From an uncultured Rickettsiales bacterium (GTDB lineage: Bacteria > Pseudomonadota > Alphaproteobacteria > Rickettsiales > Midichloriaceae), in the NCBI GenBank assembly GCA_937996615.1, contig CALKVD010000022.1, positions 1 through 7,196 of the forward strand: DNA of 7,196 bases, given 5' to 3'. The stretch's first letter is position 1; each line of letters starts with the position of its first letter. Below, piece after piece: positions 1-6,803 of this stretch. The notes under the pieces are model-generated. The model saw nothing but the letters and a program-made list of their open reading frames with translations, was not told where the DNA came from and did no database searches. A program made the position numbers and the translations under genes.

Positions 1-1620
1 ATGTCTTATTCCTTCAACAGCTTGATCAATAGCTTTTGTTATTATTTCTTTGCTTATTCCATCGATCTTGATATCCATCTGTAGTGCTGTAATTCCATTT
101 CTAGTTCCGGCAACTTTAAAATCCATATCGCCGAGATGGTCTTCGTCCCCCATAATATCAGATAATACAGCAAAATTATAGTCTCCACTACCCTTAACCA
201 AACCCATCGCAATCCCCGCAACAGGATTTTTGATTGGCACACCAGCTTCCATCAGAGACATCGAAGCAGCACACACACTTGCCATAGATGATGATCCGTT
301 ACATTCTAGAACTTCTGCCACAATTCTGGTCGTATAGCTAAATTCTTCTTTTGATGGCATCACAGCTTTAATAGCACGATTTGCTAGATTGCCATGTCCT
401 ATTTCTCTACGGCCTGGTGCCTTCAGGGCACCTACTTCACCAACTGAAAATGGAGGGAAATTATAGTGTAACATGAAGTAGTCATATCTAGAGCTGTTTA
501 GCCCATCTACCATCTGTTCATCTTGAGTCGTACCAATTGTTAACGCTGCTAAAACCTGGGTTTCGCCGCGAGTGAAGATCGCTGATCCGTGCGCGCGAGG
601 AAGATAGCCAACCAAACAGCTTATTGGTCTGATTTCGGCTAATCCACGTCCATCAAGACGTTTTTGCTCAACTAAAATTTGCTTGCGCAAGATGTCTGAT
701 TTAACGTTTGCAATAGCTTTCTTGATATCATTTGGTTTATAATTTTGATGGCTATTGATAATCATTTCCTTGATTTTTTCTTCAGCTACCATAACAGCCA
801 AATTACGCTCCTGTTTATGAATCAGGTTTAGAGCATCAACCAAATCTTTATAATGGAAATCGGACTCAATTATATTGAATAGCTCTTTTGTTGCCTCATC
901 TGATTTTTGTAACATTTCCTCAATTGCATCGTTTTGCTTGATACCATATTCTTGCACAAAATCTTGCACCATTTCTAACACTGGCTGCATTGCTTTATGT
1001 CCAAAAGTAATTGCCTTGACCATTGTGTCTTTTTGCAATTCTTGTGCTGCTGATTCTACCATAGTAATAGATTCTGCAGTTCCTGCGATCACTAAGTCTA
1101 GTAACCCTGCATCTGATCTAGGATTGATAATAAACTCGCCATCGCTATATCCAACTTTGATTGCAGCTACTGGTCCTTGAATTGGTTGTCCAGCCAGCAT
1201 TAAAGAAGCTGAAGCCCCTATTGTTGCTAGAATTCCTGGTGCACAAGCATCTGGATCAAATGACAAAACAGTACAAATAACCTGGATATCATTATGATAA
1301 TTTTCAGGAAATAGAGGTCTGATTGGTCGATCTATCATTCTAGAAGTAAGGATTTCATGTTCGCTCATTTTACTTTCACGTTTCACAAAACCACCAGGTA
1401 TTTTACCTGCTGCATAGAATTTTTCCTGGTAAGTAACGCTTAGAGCTAAAAAATCAAGTTCACTTTGATGACAGATTTTTTTGGCAACAGCAGTACATAG
1501 CACTATAGTATCACCGCAGCGTACTACTACAGCGCCATCAGCTTGTCTAGCAAGGAACCCGCTTTCCAAGCTTATATTTTGACCATACCAATTGATTTCT
1601 TTATTAACAATTTTAAACAT
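1..1620 (-). CDS. pnp: Polynucleotide phosphorylase (PNPase), 3' end of gene cut off by the window
   Basis: The frame is open from the ATG at 1620 to the window edge, 540 codons with no stop, and no frameshift appeared at the points I translated. PNPase degrades RNA 3' to 5' using phosphate and releases nucleoside diphosphates; it is a cytoplasmic trimer and often part of an RNA-degrading complex. The first RNase PH-like domain is visible (MFKIVNKEI start, then YQEKFYAAGKIPGGF and RMIDRPIRPLFPE), then the helical linker, then the second RNase PH domain (PRAHGSAIFTRGETQ, NGSSSMASVCAASMSLMEAG from residue 441, GDEDHLGDMDFKVAG at 491-505). Asp494, Asp500 and Lys502 align with the metal-binding D486, D492 and K494 of the E. 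coli enzyme. The KH and S1 RNA-binding domains should follow beyond position 1, so truncation is from the window and not from decay. Start: a GAGG lies 13 bases upstream. It follows rpsO, as in many proteobacteria. Confidence 0.96.
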   Translation of the reverse strand, partial: MFKIVNKEINWYGQNISLESGFLARQADGAVVVRCGDTIVLCTAVAKKICHQSELDFLALSVTYQEKFYAAGKIPGGFVKRESKMSEHEILTSRMIDRPIRPLFPENYHNDIQVICTVLSFDPDACAPGILATIGASASLMLAGQPIQGPVAAIKVGYSDGEFIINPRSDAGLLDLVIAGTAESITMVESAAQELQKDTMVKAITFGHKAMQPVLEMVQDFVQEYGIKQNDAIEEMLQKSDEATKELFNIIESDFHYKDLVDALNLIHKQERNLAVMVAEEKIKEMIINSHQNYKPNDIKKAIANVKSDILRKQILVEQKRLDGRGLAEIRPISCLVGYLPRAHGSAIFTRGETQVLAALTIGTTQDEQMVDGLNSSRYDYFMLHYNFPPFSVGEVGALKAPGRREIGHGNLANRAIKAVMPSKEEFSYTTRIVAEVLECNGSSSMASVCAASMSLMEAGVPIKNPVAGIAMGLVKGSGDYNFAVLSDIMGDEDHLGDMDFKVAGTRNGITALQMDIKIDGISKEIITKAIDQAVEGIRH

Positions 1621-1633
1621 TTTTTTATTCAAT

Positions 1634-1637
1634 CCTC
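1634..1637 (-). promoter_or_regulatory. Shine-Dalgarno-like GAGG of pnp
   Basis: GAGG (within TTTGAGGATTG on the minus strand) lies 13 bases before the pnp ATG, slightly farther than ideal. It is the clearest ribosome-binding motif in the window; most other genes here have none. It supports the ATG at 1620 as the start. Confidence 0.45.
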
Positions 1638-1691
1638 AAACTTTTTTTATAAGCAATTATTAAATTATTTTCTTTTGATCTAACTTTTAAT

Positions 1692-1732
1692 AAAAAAACG
1701 GCAACGAAGGAGCAGGTGCAACCTCGAAGCCG
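1692..1732 (-). terminator. Probable intrinsic terminator between rpsO and pnp
   Basis: Read on the minus strand, CGGC (1732-1729) pairs with GCCG (1702-1699). After a TT/TT internal loop, CGAGG (1726-1722) pairs with CCTTCG (1710-1705) with one bulged T. The stem is followed directly by seven T residues (1698-1692). That is the form of a Rho-independent terminator placed 43 bases after the rpsO stop. No good pnp promoter is evident after it, so some transcripts presumably read through; E. coli also has a partial terminator at this place. The stem is interrupted, so strength is uncertain. Confidence 0.65.
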
Positions 1733-1763
1733 CCATATTATTATAAAACACTACACAACCTTC

Positions 1764-1784
1764 GAGTAGCACCACTAGCTACTC
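1764..1784 (-). promoter_or_regulatory. Perfect 7-bp hairpin over the rpsO stop codon
   Basis: GAGTAGC (1784-1778) and GCTACTC (1770-1764) form a perfect 7-base stem with a 7-base loop that holds the rpsO TAG. The left arm is rpsO coding sequence, so a ribosome finishing rpsO would open it. The right arm shares CTC with CTCGAAG (1766-1760), which is complementary to CTTCGAG (1729-1723) in the left arm of the downstream terminator. There is no T run after this hairpin, so it is not itself a terminator. It may be an RNA processing site or part of an attenuator. Confidence 0.5.
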
Positions 1785-2050
1785 ATCCGTAGGCCAAGAT
1801 CTTGACAAGTTTTGATATATCTGTCCAAGCTTTTTTTTCTCAAATAGCTCAGAAGTCTTTTTCTCAAAGTTACCATTGCAACTAAACCACGACGAGTCTG
1901 AAAATCTTTTTTGTTGATCTTCAAATGCTCAGTCAGAGATTTGATGCGCTCAGTAAGTATCGCACATTGCACTTCAGGCGCACCAGTATCCTTAGGATTG
2001 CTGCCAAATTTACTTACGATTTTTTCTTTTCCTTCTTTACTAATTGACAT
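1775..2050 (-). CDS. rpsO: 30S ribosomal protein S15
   Basis: A 91-residue protein, close to the usual 89 for S15. It carries the family core TGAPEVQCAILTERI (about 22-36), then LTEHLK, KKDFQTRRGL and the C-terminal RYIKTCQDLGLR. S15 binds 16S rRNA at the central domain early in 30S assembly and helps form an intersubunit bridge. The N-terminal and middle helices and the basic RRGL and RKRLLSYLRKK segments expected for rRNA binding are all present. It lies between truB (81-base gap) and pnp (154-base gap), a conserved arrangement. In other bacteria S15 represses its own translation through its leader mRNA; I see no clear pseudoknot in the short AT-rich leader here. No Shine-Dalgarno motif is seen before the ATG (AATAACACT precedes it). 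Confidence 0.97.
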   Translation of the reverse strand: MSISKEGKEKIVSKFGSNPKDTGAPEVQCAILTERIKSLTEHLKINKKDFQTRRGLVAMVTLRKRLLSYLRKKSLDRYIKTCQDLGLRMSS

Positions 2051-2075
2051 AGTGTTATTAAATTAAAATCTTTTT

Positions 2076-2081
2076 ATTATA
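2076..2081 (-). promoter_or_regulatory. Candidate -10 box (TATAAT) for rpsO
   Basis: A consensus TATAAT in the context AAAAGTATAATAA lies 25 bases before the rpsO ATG, in the 81-base gap after truB. No TTGACA-like -35 is found at 16-18 bases. The same 11-base string AAAAGTATAAT occurs just upstream of pheS. In such AT-rich sequence a chance match is quite possible. Confidence 0.3.
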
Positions 2082-2131
2082 CTTTTATTTTTTTATAATC
2101 TTTTTCTGTTTACTATACACAAACTCAAAAC

Positions 2132-3103
2132 TTATCCGCCAGAGTTATTTTGGTTATTAAATACAACTATTGGAGTCCATATTGCATTCTTAATTACCAC
2201 TATAGCAACTAATTTGCAATCGCTAATAACGGCAAATTTACCCTCCGTGACCTGACCACTATCTTGGATTTGACGGCCATTTAGTAGTTTATTTGCATTG
2301 TCGTAACTAATGTTTAGTATCTGGCATTTATCAAACACGGCTGTTGGTGGTAAAAACAATTTTTTATCAGCAAAAAAAGCTTGAACGTTGTTTTTAGCAT
2401 TATTAACCTGATCACATATATAAGTCATTTTTAAAGCATTATCAAGTAAAAATTTTCCTACCCTTGTTCGGCACAGTTTTGCAGCATACCCGTATGTGCC
2501 AAGTAATTTTGCTAAGTCAATCACAAATGAACGAACATAAAAACCTTTGCTGCATAATATACGTATTATTGATGACCGATTTTCTAAATTATGCTCAAGT
2601 AGTTCAAGCTCTTTTACTTCGACCGACCGGGCTAAAAGATCGGCAGATCTTCCTTCACGCGCAAGGTTATAGGAGCGCTCTCCCTTGATTTTGATCGCAG
2701 AATAAATATGAGGTTTTTGCTTTATTAATCCTAAAAAATTGGCAAAAGCTTTTTGTATTTCTGCTGCTATCGGAGTGACATCAGATTGAGCTGTGATTAA
2801 TCCAGTAGTATCTCCGGTATCACGTTCTTCACCCCATTGTACAGTGCAGATATATTCCTTAATTCCATCCATTGCATAATTAATCAAGCGAGTCGCTTGA
2901 CCAACCCCAACAACCAACAAACCCTCAGCAAATGGGTCGAGTGTTCCAGCATGACCTACCTTTGGTATTTTAATTTTAGTTTCTAAGGTTTTATCCTGAT
3001 CAGAGGTAGTTACAATTTTTTTTCGCAATAGTTGCTTGATTGGGGTCAAAGCTTTTGACGAACTTATCCCAACCGGTTTATTTAATAAAATCCATCCAAG
3101 CAT
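2132..3103 (-). CDS. truB: tRNA pseudouridine(55) synthase TruB
   Basis: A 323-residue protein that would convert uridine 55 in the T-loop of tRNAs to pseudouridine. The N-terminal motif WILLNKPVGISS (4-15) and the catalytic block VGHAGTLDPFAEGLL (49-63) with nucleophile Asp56 are clear. HIYSAIKIKGERSYNLAREG (132-151) and CSKGFYVRS (184-192) are the other family motifs; Phe188 stands where Thr is usual. A PUA-like C-terminal segment runs from about 250 to 310. Compared with E. coli TruB there are about 18 extra residues between the first motif and the catalytic loop (about 28-46, Lys/Thr/Asp-rich). Total length is near normal. The start lies 5 bases after the gatB stop, which suggests one transcript and possible translational coupling. 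GAGTGA within the end of gatB is the only weak ribosome-binding candidate. Confidence 0.95.
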   Translation of the reverse strand: MLGWILLNKPVGISSSKALTPIKQLLRKKIVTTSDQDKTLETKIKIPKVGHAGTLDPFAEGLLVVGVGQATRLINYAMDGIKEYICTVQWGEERDTGDTTGLITAQSDVTPIAAEIQKAFANFLGLIKQKPHIYSAIKIKGERSYNLAREGRSADLLARSVEVKELELLEHNLENRSSIIRILCSKGFYVRSFVIDLAKLLGTYGYAAKLCRTRVGKFLLDNALKMTYICDQVNNAKNNVQAFFADKKLFLPPTAVFDKCQILNISYDNANKLLNGRQIQDSGQVTEGKFAVISDCKLVAIVVIKNAIWTPIVVFNNQNNSGG

Positions 3104-3108
3104 TTTAG

Positions 3109-4563
3109 CTATTCACTCAAATGTTTCTTTAGTATTTCATTTAATACATTAGGATTTGCTTTTCCTTTACTTTTTTTCATAATTTCTCCTATAAAAAATC
3201 CAAATAATTTATCTTTTCCTGATTTATATGCAGCTAACTCGACTGGGTTTTCGCCTAAAACCTGTTTGATCAATATATCTAACTCAGAGGTATCACTAAC
3301 CTGTTTAATTCCCTCTCTCTCTATTATAGCTGTTGCACTTTCGCCACTCAAAAACATTTTTTCAAACACATCCTTGGCAATTTTACCAGAGATTGTCCCA
3401 TTCTTGACCAAAAAAAGCAATTCTGCTAATGCTCCACTACCTATTGGCGATTGGGATATGTTCAATTTTCCTTTATTAAGTCGGCCAAAAAGTTCAGTTG
3501 TGATCCAGTTGGTTGCGATTTTGGGTTCAACTTTTGAAGAAACCTCTTCAAAATAGCGAGATGTTTCAAGATCCTCGGTCAAAACCTCAGCGTCATATTC
3601 AGAAAGACCAAATGATTCAACATAGCGTTGAAATTTTTGCGCCGGAAGCTCTGGCAGATTATTTTTTATATTTTCGATATAACTGTGGCTTAAATGCAAC
3701 GGCATCAAATCAGGATCTGGGAAATAGCGATAGTCTGCAGCCTCTTCTTTATCGCGCATTGACCTTGTTATAGCTTTATCTGGATCAAACAATCTTGTTT
3801 CTTGAACAATTTCAGATTTTTTCCCCCCATCGATTAATTCAACCTGGCGGCGAGCTTCAATTTCTATTGCATACATCACATTGCGGATAGAGTTGAGATT
3901 TTTCAGTTCAACCCTGGTACCATATTCTGTAGCGCCAATTTTACGGACTGATACATTCGCGTCACATCGCATTGACCCTTTTTCCATATCGCCATCACAA
4001 ACTTCCAGATACCTCAAAAGAGCGCGAAGTTTTTTTAAGTAGTCACCAGCTTCGGTCGGGCTACGTAGTTCGGGCGCCGTCACAATTTCCATCAATCCAA
4101 CGCCGCAACGATTAAGATCAACCAAGGTATCATCCCCCTGGTCGTGCAAACTTTTACCAGCATCTTGTTCGAGATGCAATCGCTCGATCCTGATGCGTTT
4201 TGCCCTTTTTTGGTCATCTTTGATATCAAGATAGCCATTATTCATGATTGGCTGGTAGAATTGGCTTATCTGGTATCCTTGAGGCAAATCTTGGTAAAAA
4301 TAATTTTTGCGATCAAAAATCGAAATCGGATTGATTGTACCGCCTAAACCTAGACCAGTACGCACCGCATATTCAACACATTTCTGATTTAAAACTGGTA
4401 ACATCCCAGGCATAGCAGCATCAACAAAGGATACGTTTGAATTTGGTGCTGCGGCATGATCGACCGGGCTGGAGGAAAATAATTTACTTTCTGATTTGAT
4501 TTGGGCATGGACCTCAAGACCGATAACAACTTCCCAATCACAATTTTGACCTTTGATAATCAT
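3109..4563 (-). CDS. gatB: Aspartyl/glutamyl-tRNA(Asn/Gln) amidotransferase subunit B
   Basis: A 484-residue protein, normal length for GatB. Within the GatCAB complex GatB binds the misacylated tRNA and carries the kinase centre that activates Glu-tRNA(Gln) (or Asp-tRNA(Asn)) before amidation with ammonia from GatA. Visible motifs are WEVVIGLEVHAQI (10-22), FDRKNYFYQDLPQGYQISQ (83-101), VDLNRCGVGLMEIVTAPELRS (148-168) and KGSMRCDANVSVR. The usual Pro of the signature NRSGVPL is Gly156 here. The C-terminal YqeY-like helical tail, which contacts tRNA, runs to HLSE at the end. Partners gatC and gatA are not in the window, and gatB is first in its block after a divergent gap, so the gat genes are probably split. 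The ATG at 4563 lacks a Shine-Dalgarno motif, but the first conserved block begins right after it, so the start is secure. Confidence 0.96.
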   Translation of the reverse strand: MIIKGQNCDWEVVIGLEVHAQIKSESKLFSSSPVDHAAAPNSNVSFVDAAMPGMLPVLNQKCVEYAVRTGLGLGGTINPISIFDRKNYFYQDLPQGYQISQFYQPIMNNGYLDIKDDQKRAKRIRIERLHLEQDAGKSLHDQGDDTLVDLNRCGVGLMEIVTAPELRSPTEAGDYLKKLRALLRYLEVCDGDMEKGSMRCDANVSVRKIGATEYGTRVELKNLNSIRNVMYAIEIEARRQVELIDGGKKSEIVQETRLFDPDKAITRSMRDKEEAADYRYFPDPDLMPLHLSHSYIENIKNNLPELPAQKFQRYVESFGLSEYDAEVLTEDLETSRYFEEVSSKVEPKIATNWITTELFGRLNKGKLNISQSPIGSGALAELLFLVKNGTISGKIAKDVFEKMFLSGESATAIIEREGIKQVSDTSELDILIKQVLGENPVELAAYKSGKDKLFGFFIGEIMKKSKGKANPNVLNEILKKHLSE

Positions 4564-4680
4564 ATAAGAATTTTTGATATAAATATTAATATAAATTCGT
4601 ATAGCACAGATAGAATCGAAATTTTAAAAGCTTTTGATTTACCTGAACGATCAACACTATATATAGATTTTTATCATTCC

Positions 4681-4739
4681 GCCAGTACGTAAGAATAATT
4701 TTTTTATTTTTTAAAATTTATTTTTTATAAGGTACTGGC
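4681..4739. repeat. 8-bp perfect inverted repeat flanking a T-rich core
   Basis: GCCAGTAC (4681-4688) and GTACTGGC (4732-4739) are exact reverse complements separated by 43 bases of almost pure A/T. The arms are GC-rich against their background. They might be operator half-sites, the ends of a tiny insertion, or the stem of a long-loop hairpin. No target duplication is evident. Confidence 0.45.
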
Positions 4740-4792
4740 ACTAACGATTAATTAGCTGTATATAAAATAACATAATCGCAATTCATAAAAAG

Positions 4793-4798
4793 TATAAT
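4793..4798 (+). promoter_or_regulatory. Candidate -10 box for pheS, placed for a leaderless mRNA
   Basis: TATAAT ends 6 bases before the pheS ATG, so transcription would begin at or beside the start codon. That fits the lack of any Shine-Dalgarno motif before pheS. No -35 match is seen at the right spacing. Another TATA-like box (TATAAA, 4761-4766) could serve instead and would give a short leader. Confidence 0.3.
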
Positions 4799-4804
4799 CA
4801 ATAT

Positions 4805-5878
4805 ATGGCAGTAGAAATAATTCAACAAATCGCAGCTCAGCTATTGGAAGAAATTCAAACTACCACTACAATAAAGCAAATTGAGGAAATTCGAGTCAAA
4901 GCATTAGGAAAAAATAGTGAATTCAATAATATAATGCAGAATTTTAGCAAATTAAGCGCTTTGGATCGAAAAACAACTGGGCAAGCTTTAAATAATGCCA
5001 AAACCACAGTGACAGATGCAATAAATGAACAAAAACACCATCTAGAAGGCCTAGAACTAGAAAAACAACTTATAGCTGAAAGCATTGACACAACTTTGCC
5101 GGGCAGACTTAATTTTCAGCAACAAGGAAAACATATTATTAGCAAAACAATCAAAGAAATAGGTGATATTTGCCAATCCTTGGGTTTTAAAATAACCGAA
5201 GATCGGGACATTGAAAGTGATTGGTATAATTTTACAGCTCTCAACATACCAGAAACACACCCAGCAAGACAAATGCATGATACATTTTATATTAACCCCA
5301 AAGAAACCAATCAAAGCAATAATATTGATCAACTGTTGCTCAGAACCCACACTTCCTCAGTGCAAATTCGCTATATGCAACAAAATCCAAATCCACCAAT
5401 GAGGGTTGCATCAGTCGGCAGGGTTTATCGAGCTGATTACGACGCAACCCACAGCCCAATGTTCCACCAAGTAGAGGGATTATACGTCACAGAAAACACA
5501 AATATGGCAGAGCTGAAATCATGCCTCCAAACAATTTTGACTATATTTTTTGGTTTGGATAAAGTAAAACTACGTTTTCGCTCAAGTTATTTCCCATTTG
5601 TTGAGCCTGGAGCTGAGGTTGATATTTGTTGCAAAATCGACCGTACTCATAATAAAATCATAATAGGAGAAGGAGATGATTGGTTGGAGATTTTAGGTTG
5701 TGGGATGGTTCACCCAAAGGTACTTAGTAATGTTGGCATAGATCCAATTAAATACCGAGGATTTGCTTTTGGAATTGGCGTTGAACGAATGGCTATGTTG
5801 AAATATGGCGTTGGCGACATCCGAGACTTTTATGAAAACGATGCCCGCTGGTTGAGAAATTATAGCTCGGTTGGTTAA
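4805..5878 (+). CDS. pheS: Phenylalanine--tRNA ligase alpha subunit
   Basis: A 357-residue protein with the full PheS layout. The N-terminal part, about residues 1-95, is helical and coiled-coil-like, as in the tRNA-binding arm of the family. The class II catalytic core follows: THPARQMHDTFYI (151-163), LRTHTSSVQIR (179-189), motif 2 RVYRADYDATHSPMFHQVEGL (206-226) and motif 3 GFAFGIGVERMAML (319-332). Ala321 appears to match the E. coli Ala294 that shapes the phenylalanine pocket. The C-terminus DARWLRNY is alphaproteobacterial in style. The enzyme attaches Phe to tRNA(Phe) as an alpha2-beta2 tetramer with PheT. In most bacteria pheT follows directly; here queE follows after 44 bases, so the beta subunit must be encoded elsewhere. 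All active-site blocks are present, so the gene looks functional. Confidence 0.97.
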   Translation: MAVEIIQQIAAQLLEEIQTTTTIKQIEEIRVKALGKNSEFNNIMQNFSKLSALDRKTTGQALNNAKTTVTDAINEQKHHLEGLELEKQLIAESIDTTLPGRLNFQQQGKHIISKTIKEIGDICQSLGFKITEDRDIESDWYNFTALNIPETHPARQMHDTFYINPKETNQSNNIDQLLLRTHTSSVQIRYMQQNPNPPMRVASVGRVYRADYDATHSPMFHQVEGLYVTENTNMAELKSCLQTILTIFFGLDKVKLRFRSSYFPFVEPGAEVDICCKIDRTHNKIIIGEGDDWLEILGCGMVHPKVLSNVGIDPIKYRGFAFGIGVERMAMLKYGVGDIRDFYENDARWLRNYSSVG

Positions 5879-5922
5879 TATAAAAGTATTTTAGTGATAT
5901 GATATTATGATAAAACAGCTTT

Positions 5923-6636
5923 ATGTTCGGCAATAATCCAATTTTACCTCTAGATAAAGGTGACGGCTCAACTTTAATAGTAAAGAGCATTTTTGCAACC
6001 TTTCAAGGCGAAGGGCCATATAGCGGGTATCCTTCAGTTTTTATTAGACTCAGTGGCTGCAACTTGGCCTGCTCTTTTTGTGACACTGAATTTGATGATG
6101 GAAACAAGATGAATCTAGGGGAAATTGTAGATGAGCTAAAAAGATGCTGGCACAAATTTAATGGCAAACTCGAGTTACCACCTCTGGTTGTAATTACTGG
6201 AGGCGAGCCATTAAGGCAGAATATAACACCTTTGTGCGAAATCTTGATCAAAAACAACGTCAAAGTTCAAATCGAAACAAATGGGACTTTATATCGCCCT
6301 ATACCAAAAGAAGCAGAAATTGTCTGTTCCCCCAAAGTCAGCAAACAGAAGTACTGGCCGATTCATGATGGTTTATGGCAATATATTATCGCGATAAAAC
6401 TTCTTGTTTCAGAATCTCTAGCGGAATATAGCGATATCAAACAGGCGTTAGAACTATATCGACCAAAAAATCATTTTGGCACCAACAAAAAGAATAGCTA
6501 CTCTATTTATATTCAACCAATTGACGAATATGACCAAGCAAAAAACACTGCAAACCTCAAGCTAGCAATGTTGTTAGCGAGAACACATAATTGCATTTTA
6601 TCAGTACAACTCCATAAAGTTATCGGCGTAGAATAA
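5923..6636 (+). CDS. queE: 7-carboxy-7-deazaguanine synthase QueE (radical SAM)
   Basis: A 237-residue protein. QueE converts 6-carboxy-tetrahydropterin to 7-carboxy-7-deazaguanine, the ring-contracting step towards preQ0 and queuosine in the tRNA wobble position. The N-terminal block FATFQGEGPYSGYPSVFIRL (24-43) precedes the radical SAM cluster motif GCNLACSFCDTEF with Cys46, Cys50 and Cys53 (CX3CX2C), then the SAM-binding TGGEP (92-96). QIETNGT and CSPK further on are also typical. The start MFGNNP is a common QueE N-terminus, which supports the ATG at 5923; no Shine-Dalgarno motif precedes it (AAAACAGCTTT). It lies 44 bases after pheS in the same direction and may share its transcript. No queC, queD or queF is in view, so it is uncertain whether the organism makes full queuosine. 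Confidence 0.94.
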   Translation: MFGNNPILPLDKGDGSTLIVKSIFATFQGEGPYSGYPSVFIRLSGCNLACSFCDTEFDDGNKMNLGEIVDELKRCWHKFNGKLELPPLVVITGGEPLRQNITPLCEILIKNNVKVQIETNGTLYRPIPKEAEIVCSPKVSKQKYWPIHDGLWQYIIAIKLLVSESLAEYSDIKQALELYRPKNHFGTNKKNSYSIYIQPIDEYDQAKNTANLKLAMLLARTHNCILSVQLHKVIGVE

Positions 6637-6749
6637 AGTCCAATGTAACAATTTAGTTGCATAAATGATACAGTCAAAATAAAAAAACTCTAATAATAAA
6701 AAAATATACTACAATCATTAAGTCATTGTACTATATACTACTCTGTGTA

Positions 6750-6771
6750 TTCAGTAGTTCTGGATACTGAA
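6750..6771. repeat. 7-bp inverted repeat upstream of the small secreted protein gene
   Basis: TTCAGTA (6750-6756) and TACTGAA (6765-6771) are perfect reverse complements with an 8-base gap, 32 bases before the ATG at 6804. It could be an operator or a 5' leader hairpin. TATACTAC occurs twice just upstream (6705-6712 and 6734-6741), and TATACT at 6734-6739 is a candidate -10 box, though without a recognisable -35. The rest of the 167-base gap after queE is A-rich with no clear terminator. Confidence 0.4.
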
Positions 6772-6803
6772 AATTATAAAACAATTTATATATAAAGAAA
6801 AAA

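Larger units (their letters stand above)
4564..4804. promoter_or_regulatory. Divergent intergenic region between gatB and pheS
   Basis: These 241 bases separate the two divergent start codons and must hold promoters for both blocks. The content is very AT-rich, with a palindrome CTATATATAG (4657-4666), a T/A-rich core (about 4697-4730) flanked by an 8-bp inverted repeat, and several TATA-like boxes. A small plus-strand open frame (4501-4692) begins inside gatB and ends here; I regard it as chance. No RNA gene is recognisable. Confidence 0.6.

Noticed and set aside
875..1180. 101-codon plus-strand open frame within pnp
   Set aside because: It lies fully antisense to conserved PNPase sequence and resembles no protein; the pnp frame is intact through it.
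1..1620. pnp as a pseudogene or truncated gene
   Set aside because: All catalytic motifs are present and the frame is open to the first base. Loss of the KH and S1 domains is due to the window edge.
4501..4692. 63-codon plus-strand open frame starting inside gatB and covering part of the divergent gap
   Set aside because: It overlaps the gatB start on the opposite strand, has no ribosome-binding motif or recognisable domain, and its Ile/Asn/Asp-rich translation is what AT-rich sequence gives by chance.
148..5990. CRISPR array, tRNA gene, insertion sequence or defence gene
   Set aside because: I saw no regular direct repeats with spacers, no tRNA-like cloverleaf with CCA-type ends and no transposase or nuclease motif in any frame.
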